Assembly (NCBI GenBank): GCA_034336665.1
Contig: JAPFBE010000002.1
Coordinates: 81,040,905-81,104,904 of the forward strand
Length of the DNA: 64,000 nt
Direction of reading: 5' to 3'
Source of the DNA: Luscinia megarhynchos
Taxonomy: Eukaryota; Chordata; Aves; Passeriformes; Turdidae
Shown here: piece by piece, positions 25,001-37,780 of the stretch
Position numbering within the stretch: the first letter of the stretch is position 1
How the letters are laid out: every line of letters begins with the position of its first letter
Program-made: the position numbers and the translations under genes
The notes under the pieces: model-generated
Told to the model about the DNA's origin: nothing
Databases searched by the model: none
The model's input: only the letters and a program-made list of their open reading frames with translations

Positions 25001-27838
25001 GTTCATATGGTCATCATAAGACAATATAAAAAAAGCCACATCATTTTTGAATGGGGGTATCCACCATAATAAGATATACTAGAAAGCAGTCACCATTGCT
25101 TTATGCAACAGGATTGATAGTTTTCTTTGTGTAGTGAAAATACCTTGTTTTGTGCTTTGCAGGACTTTGCTGCATTTTTCAGAAAAGCAGTAACTCCTGG
25201 AACTGACTAATGCAGCAAGCCTGTTCTCCTTACATGCTTGTTTTCCACTGAGAAACTTTTATTTTATGGCATACAGCTTTCAGTAATTACAGCTGCATTT
25301 TGTGCTACAGAATCACAATTTATTACTACTGATTTCCTCTCCCTTGTAACCCCAGGTTTTTATCTGTGCCATCTCAATTTTCCTTAAGCTTGCCTGTATC
25401 TCACTTTTTGGTACCACTAACATGCTTCTTCTTCTCATGCTTTTGCTTTTATATTTAAGAAAATTCTAAGTAAGCACAGTCCCAGAAAGGGACTTTTAGG
25501 AATTTGTGAGTAACTTCCCTCTAACCTAGCACTTTCCCTGAAATGGTCAGCAGTTTTCTCAACATCTTCAGTTCTGCATTAACGTTCTCTTAAGCCACCA
25601 TAAAATTCTTATTCTCCATCTTTTCCAGGACTACTAACAATAGACATTTTAGGTACGACACCATATAAAATCCTTTATTCAAGTTCAGATGAATGAAAAG
25701 TCTGCTATCCCTTTTTTGCACAGAAAAATCATCAAAAGGATGTCAGGTTAGCCAATGATACTGGCATTTTGCATTTCACACTATTTCCTGCTTGGCTTTC
25801 TGGTAGGTGGTACAGTATTTATGTTTGGGACTCTGTAGTGGAAAATTAGAAATTATTTTTAAAAATTTCTACCATAAAATTAAAATCTCAATAGAAGTTT
25901 TCTTTTTGTTTTCTTCCATGGGATCTGTTTAAAGAGATTTTTCCAAAATCTAACACTCAATTTTGATTTTGTCTAATAATGCCAGGCCAAATTTGATATT
26001 ATCTCTTTTGAGGAATAAACAATCAAGTCAATCCCAAAAATCTAAAAGCCATGGACATTATTTCTCTTGGTAAGTATTTTTGTTTGGTAAATACCTTTCA
26101 CTTTCAGCCGTCTGCATTGTCTCCAGCTTTGAGTGAGCTCCTCTGTTAAATCCTTTCACCTCTTGCTCCTCTAAAGATTCCAGCAGCCTAATCACATCTT
26201 TATTCACACCCCTTCGTTTGGCAAGAACAAGTGGTGTTGCTCCTTGGTGGTTGCTAAAACAAGCCCATAAAAAGACACAAGAAAATTTTAACATAGAAAT
26301 TTTGTAACAAGTCAACTCAGCATAACATATTACAATTTCTTAAGTTCTCAGAACTATTTTCTGTTTTATCGGACTAATAAATTGCAATCTATCCAAGTTA
26401 CAGCGCAATTGGCTATAGAAGAAAATCAGTATATTTAGGTTTGAAATTGCACAACTCTTTTCCCCCTCTAATAAAATCAAAATTCCTAGGACTCTAATCT
26501 AACTGGAATCTCTGGGTGTTAGAGCAAAATAAAAAAAAACACAGTAGATTTATGGCAATGTTCAAGTTCAAGCTTAATTTCAAGAAAGAATTGTGCAATC
26601 TGGCTCCTAATAGTTTCTTTTCCATGAGGGTATTAGGACATGAGGCAGAAATGAAATAAAATACAGATGGTCCCTCTGCTGCTATTAAAATAATACTGAA
26701 TAGGTCCAGAGCTGCCTTTCGACCAGGAATTTCCACCAGGGCTGTTTGAAACGAGGGGAAAAAATCTCAACCCACAACCCATAAATAATCTGGTCTACCA
26801 ATAACTAGTTTTGCTGAGTTGAAAACATTAATGAGGGACAGGTGAAAAAGGGACAGACTTAAAAACTCAAAGGTTTTGATGTTACTCCTGGTTTTTGCAC
26901 ACGTCATGAATATGCAGAAAGTTCCACAAACAAAGTAATTCAGCACAGGAATGAAACAGCTAGTTATTTTGCAGCTTGAGAGCTTCCATCTGAGCACTGG
27001 CATCTGACAGCTGCTGGAAGCCAGAAGGAAAGAATATACAATATTCTGAGTCACAGACTTTGAGGGAGGGCAAAAACACTGAAAGGAAGCATTGTTACCA
27101 GAGGAGTACGGGAATGAACTGACACACACATATGCTGTATTTTCTTTGTCTTCTATAGTACAACAATAGAAAATAGGGTGGAGAAATTCTTTTAAAGTAG
27201 TCAATGTGATTTTTTCTTTGGTGCCAGCCACCCACACCTGGTTGTCTGGCCAAACCAGGGCAGCAATGCCATCAATGAAGCAGAATTAGACACAGCAGCT
27301 CACACCAGCAGCAGCTATTTTCACTTGCTTTGCTTGTTGCACAGACTAGCAGAAGTGGCCTCTTACTGTTTTCCTGCCTTTTTATTTTGTTTTTTTTAAT
27401 TAAGTGGTATCTTTGTAAAGTAGAAGTACACCAAATACAGCATTTCAGCAACAGCAGATTTATATACAAGACTCTGGTGACAGAAGATTAATGTATTATA
27501 AAATATGTACTGTATAAAGTGACTTACCAAATATCAATTTTAAGTCCATTAGAAACTAGGAACTGGATGGTATCGACATGCCCACACAGGTGAAGGGCTG
27601 TGTTACCCTGGTAATCAGTGGCTAGCAGGTCAGCACCAAATTTATGCAGGAGTTGGCAGATGTCTACATTTCCTCTGGCTGCAGCCAGGTGAAGGCCAGT
27701 TCGGCCCCGGCTGTCACGAATATTTGGGTCGAAACCACTCTCTAAGAGTCGTTTGGAATAGTTAAAATCTCCATCAATACAAGCCTGCAGCAGAGGCACA
27801 TTTGTCTGCGAGGAGTCGTTCACAAAAACGTAGGACAT
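21818..27838 (-). CDS. ANKRD46: ANKRD46, ankyrin repeat domain protein 46 (complete CDS, 3 exons)
   Basis: Joining minus-strand exons 27838-27528, 26253-26095 and 22034-21818 gives 687 nt, that is 228 codons plus TGA, the same length as human ANKRD46 as I recall it. The N-terminal two thirds carry about four ankyrin repeats (roughly residues 11-138), seen in TGLHLAAARGN, NTALHLC and GATPLVLAKRRG. A linker follows, then one C-terminal membrane segment at about residues 195-215 (VLLLIIVIALLSLGIAYYV) and a short tail ending in PELVH. It is a predicted tail-anchored membrane protein; its precise function is poorly known. The start is the ATG at 27838 (MSYVFVNDSS), about 31 nt into its exon. All junctions are GT-AG and in phase. 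The sequence looks nearly identical to mammals, so strong constraint is expected. SNX31 remains lie upstream on the same strand. Confidence 0.97.
22035..26094 (-). other. ANKRD46: ANKRD46 intron between coding exons 2 and 3
   Basis: 4.06 kb, GT-AG. It is mostly AT-rich, with no recognised transposon. It contains a GC-richer, multi-frame-open segment at about 23830-24115, listed separately. Confidence 0.85.
23830..24115. other. GC-richer intronic segment, unidentified
   Basis: About 285 bp inside the ANKRD46 intron is rich in CAG, CTG and CCC words and open in at least two frames on each strand. No protein motif or repeat family was recognised. It could be an old repeat copy or an intronic regulatory element; the sequence alone does not decide. 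Confidence 0.35.
26095..26253 (-). CDS. ANKRD46: ANKRD46 second coding exon
   Basis: The acceptor is GTTTTAG|CAACCACC and the donor is GAAAG|GTATTT. At 159 nt it completes Cys104 and runs to the split codon of Ser157. It encodes NHQGATPLVLAKRRG, the end of the ankyrin domain, and the charged linker ending TMQTAESE. Confidence 0.95.
26254..27527 (-). other. ANKRD46: ANKRD46 intron between coding exons 1 and 2
   Basis: 1.27 kb, GT-AG. A 156-codon minus-strand open frame (26767-27237) lies within it but has no recognisable feature and is treated as chance. No transposon was recognised. Confidence 0.85.
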
Positions 27839-27869
27839 TGCTGTGATTCCCTCAGGAGGAGGTGACCAA
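27528..27869 (-). CDS. ANKRD46: ANKRD46 first coding exon (5' UTR end plus codons 1-103)
   Basis: The acceptor is CTTGCAG followed by TTGGTCACC, so the exon starts at 27869. The ATG is at 27838-27836 and the donor is TTTG|GTAAGT at 27527. It supplies residues 1-103 and two bases of Cys104. It holds the first three ankyrin repeats (PLLQACIDGD, TGLHLAAARGN, NTALHLC). Confidence 0.95.
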
Positions 27870-30323
27870 CTGCAAGTAAAAGGGTGAAGAAATGATGGTG
27901 AAAAAATAAACACAATGCTAATATTCACTAGACTGCTCAGGTTTCCAAACAAGAAAGCAAACGAAGTTATAGGTCAACTCTGAAATCTTCCTCATATATG
28001 ATATAATTTCATATCCTGAAATCTTTGCAATATATGTTAGCTTTGTGTGCTGCACTCCCTTCTGGTAAAAAGCAAAGAGCTCACACCTCTGGAAAGAGCA
28101 GCAAAGCTTTGTTATGAGAGAAAACTGTAAGATGTCTGCCACAGATACCAGACAGGCGATCAGTTTTCAACCTAGTAAGGAATCACATGTAATACTGATA
28201 TTGAAGGGCAAAGCACCACAGATTGGGACAGAAATGAAGAACCTTTCATAAATGGGGAAACTCTAAACAATTCAGGCCACTGGTACAGTCACACTAACTG
28301 CAATTTTTACCAGCTATAAGAAAAGCTGCTTCAACGGATTTTCACCCTCTGAATTTGAACTTCAATGCACAAACTACAGCACAGCTGAAAATTATTAATA
28401 AAAAATAATAATTTCTTCATTCTGCAAAAAACATATTTTTCAATAGTCTTTGCAAAACATTATTTTTGCAGTGCCAGAGATACACAAACTACTGAACAAA
28501 CAAGAAGAGCAACACAGAAAACTGAATGTATTAGGTGAAATTGCCCACCAAAAACTGGAACTAGGTGCAAGGAAGACAATGCACAGAGCTACTGTGGGTT
28601 TCACTGGAGCCTCAACATGGAGAAACAAAACTACAAATGTAGTTTTCTCTGGCTTAATATTAAATAGAGGATTAAGTCCTTTCCTGACATAAAAAAGGAA
28701 GATAAATGTTTCACCATGGATTACTTGGTATAGAATATTTGATAAACTATGATTTCAGTTTTGCAGAAGAATATTTTAAGTGTGAGGCAAATCATGAGAG
28801 TATGATGACACTGTGTGCTTACGGGACACAGAAAAGATTACTTGAAAACAATAAGGGAAAAGAGAATGATTTAGCAAGAGAATGGTATAATGATACAATT
28901 TTAAGAAGAAATGAAAACATCTAGATGACTGGACAACAGTCCCCTTTTTGTACTCCCTCAGAGAGGAGGTAAAAAAGAAAAAGAAATCATACAGACAAGT
29001 AAAATTCCTCTAGAAGAAATCTCAACAGACACATGACAAAGTTCAAGTGATGGGAGGGAAAAGTGATTTTACTAGATAAGCTTTGAATAGAAAGTGAACT
29101 GAAACATCACTTGAAACAATATTTTTCACTTGCCCAGGGCTTCTATTCTGGGCTCATGGTGTAGCAGGGTTCTGATTTACTATCTGAACTACTTATTAAA
29201 ACTACTATACACAGATTTAAATTTTCTCATCTATATAAGGTATCCTTCCACACCAGTGCACTCATTCAGCCAGGAGAACGGAAACATGGCCAGTAGCCAA
29301 AGAATTCAATATAAAACCTCTCCTTTTTTGAGAGTTCATAATGTCTATATCTTATAGCTCTTCCCCCATGTTTTAGATCAAATTCAAGATCAAAGTACCT
29401 ACAGAAGTAATTTCAAAATGTTTGCACTGGCCTGAATAATAGTTCTAGCACTGGTGGCTGTTGAGGTTAATAAATCATATTTAAACTTCACTAGGCTGTG
29501 TTTCCTAACTGGACAAATTCTGCTACATATATCAATTCTGTCTAGTTTTTCAGTGCAGGAATGCACGACCTTTTTTTCTTTATTGGACGCTGAAGAGAAA
29601 GAGATAGAAATAAGTTCTATGTCTTGGTATCTGTAAAAGGAATGATTTTAAGCAGAGTACATTCCTCTAGGCTGCAAGTATGTTTTTAAGCACGTGATAG
29701 TACATCACTGGCTCAAGAACTCTTTTCCATAACCATCTCCAATAGCAAGTGGCCAGTTCACTGACACACAATAAAACAATGCGAGACTGGTGTCATGTAG
29801 GGCACTGACAGCTTCCTTATAACCCTACACAAAAAGAAAGGAAAATGCAATTACTCGAATTTTCAATTAATATGTTACAACCCCCTGCATGCTACAAAGG
29901 TATGATTCCCAGCTGACAGCAATTTCACTTTTTTTGCCCATTTTCCAAATCATGAATGATACAGAGAATTCTGCTTCCACTCAGCTTGTCCACTCTTCAC
30001 TGAGAAAAATAATGGGCCCAGTTTCTCTGTGATGTGATTGCAACCTCTATATTCTGCACTAAATCTTCCCTAAAGCAAGATCATAAATAATTTTAAAACC
30101 TCCAATTATCAGCCATAGTAGCAGCATATCAATACCACAAACCCCTACTTGCACTTGACAAAAAGATCGTGGTTTGCTTGTAAAATAATGCTTCAGTGCT
30201 TAACCTGCTTAATAAAACAAGGCCTAACATAAATCAACATGAAAATATTATACTGGAAGAAACTTAGGCTATTTGAGAAACAGCATGGCATGCTCTGTTA
30301 AACGTAAGCTAATTGTATTTTCA

Positions 30324-30345
30324 TACCAGACATGTATGTCTGGTA
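30324..30345. repeat. Perfect 10-bp-arm palindrome
   Basis: TACCAGACAT, two bases GT, then ATGTCTGGTA: the arms are exact reverse complements. It lies in the ANKRD46 5' UTR intron. It may be a dimer-binding site or chance. Confidence 0.9.
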
Positions 30346-33257
30346 AAGCCTTGCAGAATTCCCCAACTGTGATGAAACATTAGCTAATACTAAGAAAAAA
30401 AAAGTCACCTCCTTATCTTCTCAGAAAAGGAAGGACAAAGACTAGCAGTTAACAGATAGTGTAACTGGAAGTCATTCTCATTCAGAATTTAGTATGACTA
30501 GAACCTTCTAGAACTGATCATTGATGTGTAGAAGACTAAATTAAAACCTTAGTATTTCACAGTAAGAAAGACAAAGATGAAGCAAGTCCTTCTTCCCAAT
30601 ACTTGAAGATTGTGGACTAAGCAAATGCATTCACAAAAAAATCTGGACCATCTGGTATGATTTATCTTTGTGATTAGAAAGATTTTTTCTACTAACACAA
30701 TTCTATTTCGCATATGGCTAGCTAACCTATGCCAAATACAAGCTGCATACAAAGCTGAACTATGCACCATCTTTAAAATGTCAGTGCCCAAATGACATGT
30801 TCTTGTCTCAAAATTAACCCAAGCTAGCAAAATTTCCTGTGTAAGAAAACTCGTTTAAAAATCACAAGTCAACTAATTAGGTATTTCTGATTAAACAAAT
30901 GGTGGTTACATTTCTGCCTACTGTACCAAAAAGCTTATTATTGCAATGACTATCTAATACAACAGACTTAGGAGCAAAATTTAGAAACAAAACAGCATTA
31001 GCTATTCAATTTAAATGGCTTCTGAAAGGTGAATCAGGTAATGACTGAAGCTATCCATGAGCTGATATACTACCAGTAAGGACTGATTTCACAGGCACCA
31101 ATTAGGACAAATGGACTTGCATTTGTAACTAGACACAAAATATTGCAAAATGACCATCCTGAACACCCCCAAAAATTACTATTACTAGTTAAATAAATAT
31201 AACTTTTTAAAGACAGAACAGACAGCTTGTAAAAATGTATCAATATCTACTGAAAATGTATCTGTTAAATAATATTTTTGTTTAAAAAAAAAAGTTCGCT
31301 TTTAATAGCTTGGTGCTTTGACATAAAATTCAAATACATCTTTCCCAAGCTAGGATTCCCATTAAAAAGGCATAATATAAGAATACATTTTCCCTAGATT
31401 TATACATTTATTTAGCCTCAACACAGTGTACTTCTTAATTAATTACTTCTGAAATTACACTGTAAGCCTCTTCAATGACACATGTGGACTGGTCGAAGAT
31501 AAGAAAATTTAACCAAGTTGGTTTTTTTTCCCAAAAGGAATGCTTATATTAAGTAATTCTGTAAAAATAATTTATTTAATAGGAGTCAATTGTCTCTCAC
31601 TATACTGTGCATAATGGTAACTCATTGTCACACCCTGATCTGTTGCAGGACACGTTTTCACCTGCAGAAGGCAGGAGTGATCTTGAAAAATTCGAACCAC
31701 AGAGCTAAATGCAAGTTCTGTCACTTCTTACACTAGTCCTAAAATTTGTGTGCACAGTTTCATTTTACAGTAAACATATGCTGTTGTCTCTACTTTCTCA
31801 TTAAGTTCAACAGCTACCAAATAGCCCCAGAACAGGAGAGAATGGCTCCACGTGAGAGAGAGAAAATCACTCATAGGACCCATCCCTCCACTACAAAAGT
31901 AATAATGAACCTGCCAAATTGGGATTAAGTCACTGCTCCACAGGATATACCAGTCCTGCAATACAACAGTATTTCCCACTACATTCAGGAAAACGGAACT
32001 AATCGCCCCTATTTTAAAACAACACATCATAACCACAGAAAAATATCAGATTCTCCATCCTTGAGACTTCTCAATATTAATATACACCCTGACATCTAGA
32101 ACCTAGGCGTCAGTAAGATCACCACTAGGGAAACTGCCACCACCAAAAAGTGGAAACTCAAACAAATCCAGGAAAAAGTAACCTCCTATGCCAGCAAACA
32201 CACGATACGCTTTACTTGCAAAATTTGCATTTGTCAACTCCCTTGTGGCAAACAGCATCCTCTGTAATGCACTTTGAGAGCACTTCAGTGGCAGTGGCTT
32301 GCACAGCTCTTCCTCTTCATTATTTAAGTGAATGAAAAACATTCCAGTACTTTGCTTAAAACGCTGAGGGAGAAATTCCTTGCTAAGTTTTCATGCACAC
32401 ATGTATTTATGTGTAAGTTACTGAGAAGTAATTTGACTGAATGAATATCATATTTAGTAAAAAATTATGTGATCAACCCATTTCCATTTAAGAAAGAAAC
32501 CCAGTATGTACATCAAAATCCACTTAAGCTTTGTATTTTCTATTAGAAACATTTATCTTTTCAGTACAACTGGAACAGGTTTATGGCTCCACTAACATGA
32601 AGTGCTGCTAAAAGCAGCATCTCAGATTAAGCACAGCATGATGCCTATTTTACACACTGCTCTATTTTGCAGATCTTCTGTTTCTAACTTTAGCTATTTT
32701 TTTCAACAGTTCCTGGATCTGAGCTATCCCAGCAGGTTCATAACACCTACAACCCCTTTCATGTCCCTAGTCAGCCACATGGGTAGGTGGAATAGCAGAA
32801 TAAAATTATTTATGCCATTTGTTTCAAATAATTTCCATTCTCTTATGCAGACATGAGACATACAGGTAATGATTTCTTGATGTCAGGACCACCCTGTAAG
32901 TAGAAACTCTGGTGCACTGCATGTACAAAGGGCTTTACAAGTACAGATTACAAAGTGCTTTATGAAAAAGTTTTAACAACTATGGCTGCTCTTATGAATC
33001 TGCAGATGATGGCATTGGGAAACAGGGAGCTTTGTTCATTATCGCCCAGTATGTCAACACCACAAGATAAAAAATATACAAGACCTCAAATGCCAATCCA
33101 GGGTTGCAGAATGCTTTCTCAGATAAAATAGTACAAGCTTTGTGTATTTAGGTACACAAAACAAGGGAAAAATAAGAAAGAGATCGTTCTTTTAAAATGC
33201 CTTTATCAACGAGCAGAGTCACAAACATTTTGCCCTTGCTAAAATTAACTGGTAATT

Positions 33258-33293
33258 CAGTTGCATTACAAGTTTCAGTTGCATTACAAGTTT
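33258..33293. repeat. Exact 18-bp tandem duplication
   Basis: CAGTTGCATTACAAGTTT occurs twice with no spacer and no mismatch, in the ANKRD46 5' UTR intron. It looks like a recent slippage duplication. Confidence 0.95.
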
Positions 33294-33867
33294 AACTTCT
33301 ATCAAATATACAGCTAAGTATTTTTGAATACTACTCATCTTTCATCTTCTGCACAAGAACTATTTAGGAAAAAAGGCAATTTACAGATTTCTTCAAATAA
33401 TTTCTAACTTTAATTCCCCACAATTGGCTCAATTAAACCAGGATATAGCTGCAGTACTTCTCCAATCATTGTGGCCAGTATGAATACACCTGTTTTTATA
33501 TAAACTTACTGAATCATATCAGTCATAATTATCAACCTTTTCATAAAGCTTTACCCTTTTTTTTTTTGTTTCTGCTGGGAACACGTAGGGTGTATGCTGC
33601 TGAAGAAAATATTAAAGGTTACTACATACTGTTTGGTTGTTGGTTTAGTTGTCTGGTTTTTAAGAGAGTAGAGAGAATTTGTCGTGATTAAGTGTTTGTG
33701 TTTAAATTTGCTGCAGGCTCGGAGCAGTGCCCTGGCAAAGCCACTGAGAGGAAGGAGGGACATCTGCGGCTGGCTGCAGGCTGCCGAGGCAGGACCAGCG
33801 CCGGAGTCTGGATGGACACTGCCACCACGTGGACTGAAGAATTCCTGTCCCACTGCAGGGACAATCA

Positions 33868-34205
33868 CAATCACAGAACGGTTTGAGGTGCGAGGAACCT
33901 TAAAAGGTCAGCTGGTCCAACCTCCCTGCCATGGACAGGGACACCTTATACAGCACTAGACCTAGCTGCTCAGAGCTCCATCCAGCTTGGCCTTCAACAC
34001 TTCCAGGGACGGGGCATCCACAGCTCCTCTGGGCAACTTGTTCCGGTTTTTCTTCACCCTCACAGGAAAGAATTTCATCCTTTTATCCAATCTAAACCTT
34101 CCCTTTGTCAGTTTAAAGCCATTCCCACTTGCCCTATCATTTCATGTCCTTACAAAAAGCCCCTCTCCAGCTTTCTTGTAGGTTCCCTTTAGGTACTGGT
34201 GTGGT
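33868..34205 (-). mobile_element. CR1 LINE 3' fragment
   Basis: On the plus strand it opens with CACAGAACGG, the complement of the CR1 tail, then 'aggtcagctggtccaacctc', 'ccttcaacacttccagggac' and 'gggcaacttgttccgg'. This is the standard reverse-strand 3' end of an avian CR1. It is 5'-truncated near 34205 and non-coding. It is oriented like the host gene ANKRD46. A GC-richer unexplained block (33705-33865) lies directly against its tail. Confidence 0.9.
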
Positions 34206-35338
34206 GTGGTAAGACTGGACACAAACAGATCCCTTTTTCAGCATTTGTGGTGTTTTCTATTTTCTTGGGAAGGAAATTATGAAAGGCCTGAAAACAAGAT
34301 TTTATAAAACTTTATTAAAAAGATTCTGAAATCCAAATTGCTACTTCCTTGCAGTATAAACAGCATTCTCATTTAAGTTTTGATCCTCTATTAGTGAAAT
34401 GAGGACTTAGGCATGTTCCTTGAGTCCTGAAATCAAAGGTATTTAATTTTAGAAAGTATGCATTTATGCCTGTTTCTTAAAAAACACCCAGAACTAAATA
34501 CGAAACACCCCACACACAAAAACAGTCCTTAAGTAGACAAACAGTAAGTCTGAGGTGACACATTTACTAAAACAGGGAAAAACTTTCTGTGTCCAGCAGG
34601 AATCATCAGAAATAAGGAGTTAATATAAGCAATAAAGCATACTAAGAACCTGTCACCACATGACTCGTTATATAGTTCACATTTTCTTACTTTTTCTCTA
34701 TAATATATATAGTAGCTTATATGTCTTTAGTCATACATAACCTTGATGACATAGCCTTAGTATGCAACACCAAATCTGGTTTAGTCACTTTTAAAAGCAG
34801 TTGTCTCCTAAATCTGTGACTCATTTATATATAACTGTATGCTTGACTTTACCTTTGAAAAAATATCTTGCTCTGCTTGTTCACTGAAGTTCATTGTTTT
34901 ATACCAATGATGCATTTCTATTAATATACCAATGAGACAGTTAACACTGTCAAACATGTGTCTCTTACTACAATTGCTGGATACACATATTTCTGCTCAG
35001 AATTTTCATGTTCACACAGTAAATCACTAAACTAGTTCATCAAAGACAAATAGTAAATTGATGTATGTACTCTTTCAAATATTCTAAATATCTATCAACA
35101 CAGCATGACTTTAAAAACTTAACTGTATCATGGTGGATTTCCTTATGTAAGATGAAATGGTTACACTATTAAGGTTGTACATATAACTAGTATATACACA
35201 GTGATACTACTTATGCATAAATAGTTGCTTCACCATGCTTAGGCTCAAAAAATTTCTCCATGTAGGCAAATATGTAGTGCTAGTGTCTGCCCAACTTCAG
35301 TCTTAAGGGACTAAAGGGAGTAAACTAGCAGCCTAAGC

Positions 35339-35369
35339 ATTCCCAGGACAACAGACAAGTCCTGGGAAT
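35339..35369. repeat. Perfect 11-bp stem, 9-bp loop hairpin
   Basis: ATTCCCAGGAC, nine bases, then GTCCTGGGAAT: the arms are exact reverse complements. It is intronic in the ANKRD46 5' UTR intron. It is too short and isolated to call a known RNA. Confidence 0.9.
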
Positions 35370-36949
35370 AATTAATGAGGGTAATTAGAGAGGCCAATCT
35401 CAAGCTCCTGATCTGCACAGGGCCTGGAATTGACCAAAAAATGCAATGAAAGATGATTGAAAAGAACCTGAGAGTAAAGTAGATGAATTGATATTAACCA
35501 ATTGCATGGATTTATACTGCTGGGCCTGAAAACAAAAGACATCACATACACAGGGGAACCTCTACCTTTAGATAACTTAGCAAATACCAGTAACTAATCT
35601 GTAGAAGACTCAATATTCAGCATGAAACCCAATGTCTAGTCAATGAACAGCAATACTCATGTTTCTTTAAAGAGGTTTCACAAGTTCTATTCGAGGAAAG
35701 ATGAAGAGAAACTGTGAAAAAAGTCCGTGTAAATTATTACTTTTGTGAATAAAGAGACAACATGAAAGCAGCCACAGTGGACCACAACAAAGGTCCAGTT
35801 TAGGCCTAGTATAATTTTTCAAATGGTGGTAAAAAGCAAAGGCCAGAAAGAACACAGAATAGAACATGCACATATAATATTGCTTTTTCTATTCAAAATG
35901 GATGGGGTTTCTACATATTTGGCTCTGCCTCCACCTCTGAATCTGCTCTTTCTCCTCTTCAACATAAATACTTTGAATACCCACAACATACTCCAGTAAG
36001 TTCTCCAAGTCAGTTACCTATGAAGAAAACATATTTTAATCTTGCTGAATCAGAGGTTTCCCTTGTGGACTCCCAGCTCTCCTGCAGGAAGAACAGACTG
36101 TGCACCTCTGCCCATTCTTTTCCTGCCACTCACAATTCTACAGGCCTTCATCACAGCCTCCTCAGGCATCCCTTTCCAGGATGAATTATGCAGTACAGCT
36201 TTCTTGGTCATTCCTCATTTGGAAGGGGGTTGGTATTTATGACCATTCTTGTTTTGCTTCTCTGACTCTCACTCATTTTTACTGTTTTAAGCTGGGAAAC
36301 AGAGCAGGGGTGACTCAATCAGGATGTTCAGGGTGAACCATGGATTAACAAGTGTCATGACAAAATTCTTCACTATGTTCTTTACTTGTTTCTCTGTAAT
36401 ATTCACTGTTTGTTTTACCTCTTTCACAACTGCTTAATACTGTTGTTACATTTTCATGGAACCATTCACCAAAACTACAAGATACTGCTCATTACTGAGA
36501 GCCCAGTATTTCATATGGGAAGTCAGGATTCTCTTTATGCTATCTGAATCCCTCTGCTTACACTGAACTCACATGCCAGAACATTGCATTATCCAGTCAC
36601 TCAGTTTTACAGGGCTCTTCTGCAGTTTTTCATAGCTGACCCCATCTTTACAACCCACGTCCTGGCAAACACTATCATCTTGTTGCTCACTGCCTTTTCT
36701 AGGCTGGCCATGCAAATTCTAACAGTTCAGAAGCCAGAACTGAACCATGCAGAACTAGAATTATTCCAGTCTTACTGATCATAAGACTAAGGCTGGTGTC
36801 CTGGATCAGACTGGTCCCGCTCACCCAGTGCTCTGCCTTCAACAGCTGTCAGAGATCCTCCTTTGGGAGAGCACATGAGCCTGGCTGCTTCCTGCAGTCC
36901 ATTCTCCACACACACCCAGCCACTACAGCACATTGTGGACCTCCCTGAG

Positions 36950-37780
36950 CAGCTCTTTTAGCAGCCCCTCCACAGACTTTTTGTCCACTTTCCAACCCCT
37001 TCCTGAACCTGCTCACACTGCCACCACAGTGCTCCTGTCATCCTTCCCTGTATCCATCTGAAACCATCTCTCAACAGCCCCAGGACGCAACTCTCATTTC
37101 AGTGCCTCAGCACTGGATGAGTAACTCACACTTCACTCACTGCCTTCACTGGATAACTCTTGGTCATGCCCCAGCAATAACCTCTGTGAAGAATCCTGAC
37201 TTTTCAGTCTTTCCTCTTAAGGATGCTGATCCCCTTGTCCCTTTTGGCTGCCTTTCCCTATCCCACTGTATCCTTCTCCCAATGCAGAGACTGGAAACAC
37301 ACACACTTCCCCAGATGCAGGTGCACCAACTGCACCAGCAAAATAGTGCCCTCTGTCCTCTTCTCACTAGCTCTCTGAGGACAGTCACCACTTTCCTTGC
37401 TCTCTGGCTGCCACAGCACACTGAGCTTAGGTTTCCAGGGAACATTCAATGGTAACTCCAAGAACTTTCATGTGATTGGTGGCTGCCAGTTTTGAGTTCA
37501 TCACCATGTGAGCATGGTTTAGATTAGTCTACCCAAGACATCATCTTACTTTGTGTACACAGAAGTTCATGTGCCACCTTTCTGCCTCCTTCCTTTTTTG
37601 GCAATTTCTTTTTACCTTCTTTATAATAATTTTTCAACCCAACCACTTGTGCATGTAAGAAATGTCTTTGATCCATTCTCCTCAAAAGCCTCTGGTATGG
37701 TACTTTGCTTTAATGCTTCCTGAAGATCCACATCACCTGTATCTACAACCCTACTCAGTAAACCTGAGTAAAAGCTGATG
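36950..37780 (-). mobile_element. Old, degraded CR1-like LINE fragment
   Basis: The reverse strand keeps the order of elements of older amniote CR1 3' regions. There is a block like 'cagatgcaggtgcaccaactg', then 'tggctgccacagcacactga', then 'tggtaactccaagaactttc'. Near 37740-37700 a trace of the reverse-transcriptase D-x-Q-x-A region reads as VDLQEAL. Divergence is high and the boundaries are uncertain. The assignment is from memory of CR1 consensus sequences. Confidence 0.6.

Noticed and set aside
26767..27237. 156-codon minus-strand open frame in the ANKRD46 intron
   Set aside because: No domain, not linked by splice sites to ANKRD46 exons; treated as chance.
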